From assembly GCA_014898415.1 (NCBI GenBank), contig RCTD01000005.1:806001-870000 (forward strand): a DNA stretch of 64,000 nt. Reading direction: 5' to 3'. Under the pieces are notes generated by a model. That model did no database searches. It had not been told where the DNA came from and saw only the letters and a program-made list of their open reading frames with translations. This document shows, one piece after another, positions 57,540 through 64,000 of this stretch; positions within the stretch are counted from its first letter, which is position 1; each line of letters starts with the position of its first letter. The translations under genes and the position numbers were made by a program. Source of the stretch: Stromatinia cepivora (taxonomy: Eukaryota > Ascomycota > Leotiomycetes > Helotiales > Sclerotiniaceae).

Positions 57540-58489
57540 ATGTATGCTATTGTTACTGTCTCGCTCGGGTATTTACTTACATCTGGGAAGGGTTTGTACC
57601 ACGGAAGTGTGGACTCTGGAAGGGGAGTTGGGATAAACACATGATTACTGTTCCTTGCGCACTCAGGGTTTCTAATAGTCTGGACTTAAGTCCAAACTCA
57701 GGAATTCCTCACTATCAGACCGCACTCTGAAGGCTTAGGCCCTGAGGACCACACTCGCGAAAAAAAAATAATTTGAGCTCTACCCCGTGCGGGTATTTGT
57801 AATCTTATCTCTCTCAGCCCAATCCGGCAGTCCTAAACCTCAATCTTCCCCTCAAACAACAATTAGTCCTGCCATCAAGAGTCCTCTAACCCTCTCCCCC
57901 TCCTACAAGTCACCAAGTAAGTCTCCCAGGGGCTTCCGTCTTCCAACGCATCTCCTTCTATCCAACCACTAAAACCACCTTACGTGACCAAACTACCCAC
58001 GTTTTAACCCCTCCCAATCATATTTCATCATCCCGTATCCTCTCATCTTACCCCACCAAATAACCAAGGGAAGCAAGAGAAAGACGAGTGGGATGGTAGT
58101 ATCTAATATATATAATCGCGTCTACATTTCCACTTTTATGACGAATTCGAATACCCCAATTGCATAATTAACAAATTCATATCTTTATTCATCCAATCCA
58201 CGATAAGTCATATGTCGTGATATCAAAATTTCAGACTTTGTTTCGATGGGATAATTTTTGTATTTTAGTAAAAATAAGTATATCTTAACCTTAACGATCG
58301 ATTTTAAGGGGGAAGAAGAGGAAGAGGAAGAGAGTTCTCGCTTATTCCCTCTAGCTGCCTGACTCGTGCATCATCCCCTTTTTTTTGGGATATTTTAGCT
58401 AGGAGTTACTTGTATTAGTCCTATATATTCGTCTGGTGGATATAATATATGAAATGGGATGAGGAAAGGAAAGGAAAGAATAGGAATAA
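57540..58489. other. Transition to the AT-rich block
   Basis: No gene supported. C-rich then AT-leaning DNA. A 61-codon Ser/Pro-rich frame at 57787-57972 looks like composition bias. Confidence 0.5.
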
Positions 58490-60400
58490 TTTTTTAATAA
58501 AAATTAATAAAAATGAAATATAAATTTTATTTAAATATATATCAAAACAACTTTGTTATATTATATTCTGTTGCTTTTTATATTATAATAAAAACTCTCT
58601 TTAACCATTTTAATATTTAAAGATCTATATATATATATATATATCATATATTAAGATATTATACTACTATTCGTTATACAAAATATTATAAACTTAAAAA
58701 AGAAATTATATTTCATATTATACTATTTAATAATATATTATTTCATTTAGAATTATATTAATAATTCACTTCACTTCAATTCATCTCGAATCTTCGAAAT
58801 ACATCATATATTATTCGAATCTTTGAGAATATATTATTATACGAAAAAATAAGAATGTGAATATATATATATATATAGAATATACTGAATACATCGAATA
58901 ATCGAAAATATATATATATAATTTGTTATTGTTATTGAATAATATAAAAGCCTATATATATATATATATAGAATATATTCATTCTGAATAATAAAAATAA
59001 TTTAATTAATCAAATCAATCAAATTGATCAAATAGATCTAATTAATCTATATATATATATTATATTTATTTTGAATAATAAAATCAATTAAACCATTTTA
59101 ATCAATTAGATCGATTTAGTCAATTTGATTAATTAAATCAACCAAATTGATCAAATTGATCAAATTAATCTAATCAATCTAATCAATCAATATACAAATA
59201 CGAATTCACTAATATATACGAAACCATCGAATCTGTGACGCACAAGAGCCGTAGTAGAGCTGAATAAACAGGGTCAATTATGTTCTTTAGAATCTACAAC
59301 TGAAGAATTATGGCTTGTAAGGAGCGATTAGATATATATATATAAATATTTATTTGTAAACTACAGGGTTATATATATATATGATTAGGGTTATCATTTT
59401 ATTATATTAAATTATATAATTCGTAATGCATATATACGGATGATCAACTTATAAATTGATATAAGAGATAAAAGGTATTATATAGTTAACCTCCTATGGT
59501 TCACGATTTGTAATACTACCCCCCCTTCGGAAAAGCTTGCTTTTGAGTGTTTCATTCCTTTGTTCCATTGCTATTTCATCGAAAACCAGGTTTTGTGAAA
59601 ATTTATGAGCTTTAAATCAATTAAATTAATCATTTTGATTGATTTGATCAATTCAATGGAAATTAATCAAATTGATCAAAATTATCGATTAAATTAATTA
59701 AAATGATAAATGAATTAATCAAATCGACCAAATCGTTCATCAATTGATTAAATTAATATTGATTTGTATTCTCTTTGATTTGGGGAATCTTTAAAAGGAA
59801 AAAGTTTTAATAGAAAAGAGAAGAAGATTGAATTATAGTATAATGATGATAGATGATTAATATAATTAATTCCGAAATCGATCAAGTTAATCGATCAAAT
59901 TAATCAAATCAATTAAATTAAATAAAATCGATAGGGATAACGTTACATTTCGTTTTTACTATATTTAAGCTTTCTTTTGTATGATTTTTGAAATGATTAT
60001 AAGTATAAGTTTTTTGAAATATATTATCTTCGTATTATCTTAATGGTAGCAGCTCGTTTATTATATAGAACTCGGATTATATCTGTATATAATCAAATTC
60101 CCTCGAATTTGTATGGGTTTTTGATCCTTTTATAATCGTATATACATACATTATTATAAAATTATAACATCTAGTTTACTGAATTGAAGAACATTTTTTT
60201 TTCCCTTGGTTTTATAAATGAATTGTTATTTATATAATTATAATTATCCTTTCTGCTCTTATAGAGCTTTATTTAATCAATTAATCGATTAGGAGGACCA
60301 GACAATGTTGAATTGGCCAAATGAAAATCGTACAGGAGGTATAGTAATGTTTTAAAATCGGAAATAGGATATCAAATAAAATCGATATTGTTATTAAGCC
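58490..60400. other. AT-rich DNA with dispersed AATCAAATTGATC motif
   Basis: Strongly AT-rich, no intact coding frame. Words such as AATCAAATTGATCAAAT and AATTAATCAAATC recur in clusters at about 58995-59035, 59085-59195, 59615-59765 and 59880-59935, with (TA)n runs between. Possibly the mutated 3' part and LTR of the gypsy element that follows, but no LTR ends could be recognised. Confidence 0.5.
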
Positions 60401-60461
60401 ATAAGATTTTATATAATAGGGTTTTTCATATTTTCTTTATTGTTAGAATCTTTTCCACTTT

Positions 60462-62086
60462 CTATTCCGAATCATTAGTTATATTAATAAACGGAGATAA
60501 TTCGAGTATCTGATTAGAAAGAGGATCGTTATATGTTTTGTATAATCGATTTAAAAGGAAAACAGGATGAATTTTCATTGTAATCAGGAATTCGAGTTTA
60601 AAAAAACTCCCAGATCGATTAATGATTTTGAATCTTCCTTGAATTGGAAAATCCAACTTTTTGGATGATTTCTGGATAGGGTAATTCTTTATATTGAGTT
60701 ATATATAATCTCTGATATCGAAATCGATTTTATGCCAATGAATATTCATAGATTTCGATATCTTGGCTTGGGTATGTAATAAATCTTCTTTCGTTTGCGC
60801 AAAAGTTAATCTATTGTATTCTGCATATATACGGGTATTACATATATTCATATTATCTGTTGACTTATTAGTGTCTTTCTTTCATTCCCATACACATTTC
60901 GGTGTATACCTGTATAGGGTTTTGTAGGGTATAAGCCCTCCTAAGGAGTTGTGTGGAAGAGTAAGTTATATGTAATCCATTATAAGTAGGAATTCTGATC
61001 AATCGTCTTGATAGTAGTTAATAAATGGCCTTAACCGTTGTTGAAGATACTGATTATAAATCTCAATTTGATCATCGATTTGGGGATGGTAAGCAATGGA
61101 TAATTTGAGATCGATTTTTAGGATTTAGCTGAATTCCTTTCAGAATTGTAATATAAATTGAAGACCGTGATTCGATACTATAATGTCAGAGGGACTATAA
61201 TATCGATATATATGTTAGAGATATAATTATACTTGAGTTTGAGTATTGATTGATTTGTAATAAGGTATAGAGATAGTTTACTTTGTCAATCGATCAATAA
61301 TGATTAAAATGTTGTTATATTTGTATTTATTCTTATTAAAACTGTAGTAATTTATAATGATATATTGTTATATTCGATTAGGAATTGGAAATGGATATAA
61401 TAAACCGGGGGTACGATTGTATAGAACGGAACTGTATTTGCAAATGTGATAATTGTATATATATCTGGTTACAATATCGTGTATTCTGGGTTAGTAATAT
61501 TGTTAAAATAATAAGAGGTAGGTTTTGTTTGTATTAGAATGAATAATGGAAACGGAATTATAGATTTTACGAATCAGATAAATTCGAAGGTTATCGATAT
61601 TAGATATTATCAAATGATTATTATAGAGTAAGAAATCATTTTGAAGTGATATATATTTGTGATCTTGGATAATTTGTATTTTGAATATTAGCAAATTATT
61701 TATAGTTTTATTTATTTCGATAATATGATTAACTAAATCGAATTAAGGAACGATTTCATTCAAATTGATGCTAATAATCGCTGTTTCATCTAAATGGTAT
61801 TTTTGTAAGGCTTTTTTTATGATTTCGGTATCAATTTGGTTGTCTTTAATAAGCTATTGAAAGCGATTTTTCTTTTTGGTATAATTCTGGAGGTTCAATT
61901 TGTCGGTCCGATGGGTTAAGGTATCGATGAAAGGGTTATCTTTTCTAGGGCGATATATAATAATAAAGTTATAATCGATTAGAACTTCTGCTCAACAAGC
62001 TTGTCGGGTGTTGAGAGTTTTGATAGTTATGAAATATTCGAAAACCTTATAATCGGTATAAATCTTGATTTTATAACCGATTTCCC
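60462..62086 (-). mobile_element. RIP-mutated Ty3/gypsy retrotransposon (pol fragment)
   Basis: On the minus strand three pol segments appear in the correct order. RNase H region at about 62080-61880: KIKIYTDYKVFEYFITIKTL, then NTRQAC-stop-AEVL, NFIIIYRPRKDNPFID. Integrase core at about 61095-60920: IAYHPQIDDQIEIYNQYLQ, then RPFINYYQDD-stop-SEF. Integrase C-terminus at 60656-60462: GRFKIINRSGSFFKLEF, TMKIHPVFLLNRLYKTYNDP. The stops stand where family members have Trp (TGG->TGA), and Arg is replaced by Cys (CGN->TGN), which is the expected product of RIP. Inactive. LTRs, gag and RT are not visible in the window. Confidence 0.9.
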
Positions 62087-62088
62087 TA

Positions 62089-64000
62089 CATCGTGCACGA
62101 CCCCACATCTTGCACGCCCCTTATATTCCTACTACAATCACTTCAAAATTCGATATTAATTATAAATTATAAGATATAAAGCTATAATTCTTTTTGAACA
62201 ATAAAGAGATATAATATTATCCTATAGAATTAAAAAACCTTTACATTTTCAATTTCAATGAAACTTTGATACATCTTTGAATGCAATACCCCCTTTCTTC
62301 CTTTTATTATTGATTTATCAATCTTTATAATATTATAATCCTTTATAACTTCTTGAGATACTAGATTTATAATAAGAAAACGTTTTTGAATCATTTATAC
62401 TTTTTTAATAGGAGATATTAATAATTTCCGAACTCTTTTCACCCCTTTTTTGATATTATATACAATTTAATAATCGATTTCCCTTTATACTATTCTTTCT
62501 TTAATCACTTTATTCTTCTATTTCTTTTCAATTTTCTTTTTGGCTTTCTTTTGCTTTTTAGCTTCCTTCTTTTATTCAACAATTAGTGCTTTTATCGATT
62601 GGTAGGTTCTAACTCTTTCAATTTGTAAGGGGAAATATAAAAAAGTATCTCTGCCCTCCTTTCTTATTAAATTTAAATATTTAGAACAGGTTTTTTTCTT
62701 TCTTTCGATCTTCAAAGCTTTTTTTAAACCTTTTGCTTTATACAATTGGATATTAGCATTAATTGTATACATAAATACAGCCTTAAAAAGCTTCTAAATG
62801 ATATTGGGATCCTATTTAAGGCGAAACTCTAATTTGAAGTGATAAAGAGTTTTAGTTATATAATATCTTTATTTTATTCCCTATGAATTGTATCGATGTA
62901 AGTGGTGTAGGGGCTTGCTCTAATTCGATATTGTGAATGGTAATGTTCTTATTTATAGGATAAATGCCGGCTTTTTCGAAAGATTTTAGGATATTATAAG
63001 TAATAGTAAATTGAACTCAAGTAATCTTAAATATCATCCAAAAGTTACGTTTCGATATTCCAACGATACCTCTGCTTTTGTGCATTAGATTATTGAATTC
63101 TATATTATAATTCGTCGAAAAGAGAAGGAAGTAGTTTACATCAAGAGGTTGGAATCGATATATAGAATGGAAAAGGAAAATCAATAAAATGATCTTCAAT
63201 TCGTTGTATTTCGATATAAATTCTATATTTATATAACTAGAATAACTATCTACAATTAATAGACAATATCCTTTCCTTACTTTTGAATGAGTATAATATT
63301 AAAAGACTTTATTAAGCCAGGTAAGGCCGAATATATTCGATAACCATCTATTACTTGAAGCTCCGAAATAAATCTGATCCTTCACTCCTATCTTATCAAT
63401 CTATATATCCTATAGATCTCTAGATTCCTCTTTATAAATTAAAATAGATAGAATAACCATACCATTAATATATATATATACTAAAAGGGTGATAAACTCT
63501 TTCGATCTATCCTACCTAACTTTTGTAGCTCTACCACGATCATATACACTAATACTCATTATCCTTTTCATAGTCCTCCCTAAATCAATCATAAAGCCCT
63601 TTTCATCCCAATTGTATATATTCTTGAATAATATATTATATTTTATGATTACTTTTATTAACTAAATGAAAAAAAGAGAGATATTAATATAACTCTTTTA
63701 AATAATAAAATTCAATAATAATACAAAATAATTCAAATTAGATCATAAAAATACTCAAATACAGCAATATTATCAGTTTTCACACACAAATTATTAATAT
63801 ATCGGAGATATCGACTTTGAAAACATATTTTATACCTTTTCACGAAATTTGCCGTCCAGTTCTTCTTTAAAGAGTGGCTTATAATTTCTTCCACAAGATT
63901 TTTGATTATACAATTTGTAGGGGGTATAAATCTTTGTATTAATTTATTAATTTGATCAATTAAAACTTCTTTTTGCTTTTTTAAAAAAGATTGATGAGTT
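62089..64000 (-). mobile_element. RIP-mutated pogo/Fot1-type transposon inserted in the gypsy element
   Basis: Starts after a TA (62087-62088) with CATCGTGCACGACCCCACAT, a GC-containing end that contrasts with the AT-rich surroundings and holds an internal near-repeat (CATCTTGCACG). On the minus strand the DDE1 transposase is readable in order. Near 63360-63300: NRWLSNIFGLTWLNKVF. At 63199-63030: KIILLIFLFHSIYRFQPLDV, then a stretch ending GISKRNFW. At 62772-62572: GLKKALKIERKKKTC and a basic C-terminus. These correspond to the W-x-x-x-x-x-x-L-x-W-L-x-K-V-F, P-x-H-(S/T)-x-x-x-Q-P-L-D-V and G-L-x-x-A-L-x-x-E-(K/R)-K blocks of pogo transposases. It continues past the window end, so the other terminus is unseen. 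Not active. Confidence 0.85.

Noticed and set aside
1..64000. CRISPR array or prokaryotic operon structure
   Set aside because: Spliceosomal introns, a fungal 5S gene and eukaryotic families show nuclear fungal DNA; tandem repeats present have no spacers.

Overview
The window looks like nuclear DNA of a filamentous ascomycete, most likely a leotiomycete of the Sclerotiniaceae type (inference). Protein genes carry short introns (about 48-75 bp with GT..AG borders and CTAAC/CTAAT-like branch sites). A single dispersed 5S rRNA gene is present. Several islands are extremely AT-rich and contain transposon reading frames broken by TGG->TGA and CGN->TGN changes, the signature expected of repeat-induced point mutation (RIP).

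Layout. 1-18.7 kb is a gene-poor accessory region: a pentanucleotide AT repeat, the 5S rRNA gene, a possible transporter relic, a TA-flanked MITE (4.85-5.64 kb), a degenerate pogo/Fot1-type transposon (6.0-8.1 kb), a bZIP-like relic, a second MITE (11.16-11.61 kb), three unrecognised small or medium genes (12.0, 14.0 and 14.6-15.8 kb), a hAT-type MITE with an 8-bp target duplication, and a 54-bp inverted repeat. 18.7-34 kb is a compact housekeeping block: sphingosine-1-phosphate lyase, a Mnn10/Mnn11-type mannosyltransferase, mannose-6-phosphate isomerase, a RING-CH membrane ubiquitin ligase, proteasome subunit alpha2, an RCC1-repeat protein and an HSPA12-like Hsp70. 34-40.3 kb is gene-poor, with a second hAT MITE and a relic of an acyl-CoA ligase. 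40.4-49.3 kb holds a C2H2-like protein beside a 27-copy hexanucleotide repeat, a conserved-looking unknown protein, an AKAP7/2H phosphoesterase-like protein and a Ypd1-type histidine phosphotransfer protein. 52-57.5 kb holds a broken aminoglycoside-phosphotransferase (APH)-like fragment, a small unknown gene and an HNH-APH fusion gene that appears to carry a frameshift. 58.4-64 kb is AT-rich DNA containing a mutated Ty3/gypsy polyprotein that seems to be interrupted by a mutated pogo-type transposon.

Functional links are modest. The mannose-6-phosphate isomerase supplies the mannose used by the Golgi mannosyltransferase two genes away, and the S1P lyase and RING-CH ligase are membrane-associated enzymes. 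Adjacency here is probably ordinary gene order and not an operon-like cluster. The contrast between the conserved middle and the repeat-rich flanks is the main architectural feature. All family names come from reading motifs by eye; no database search was possible.
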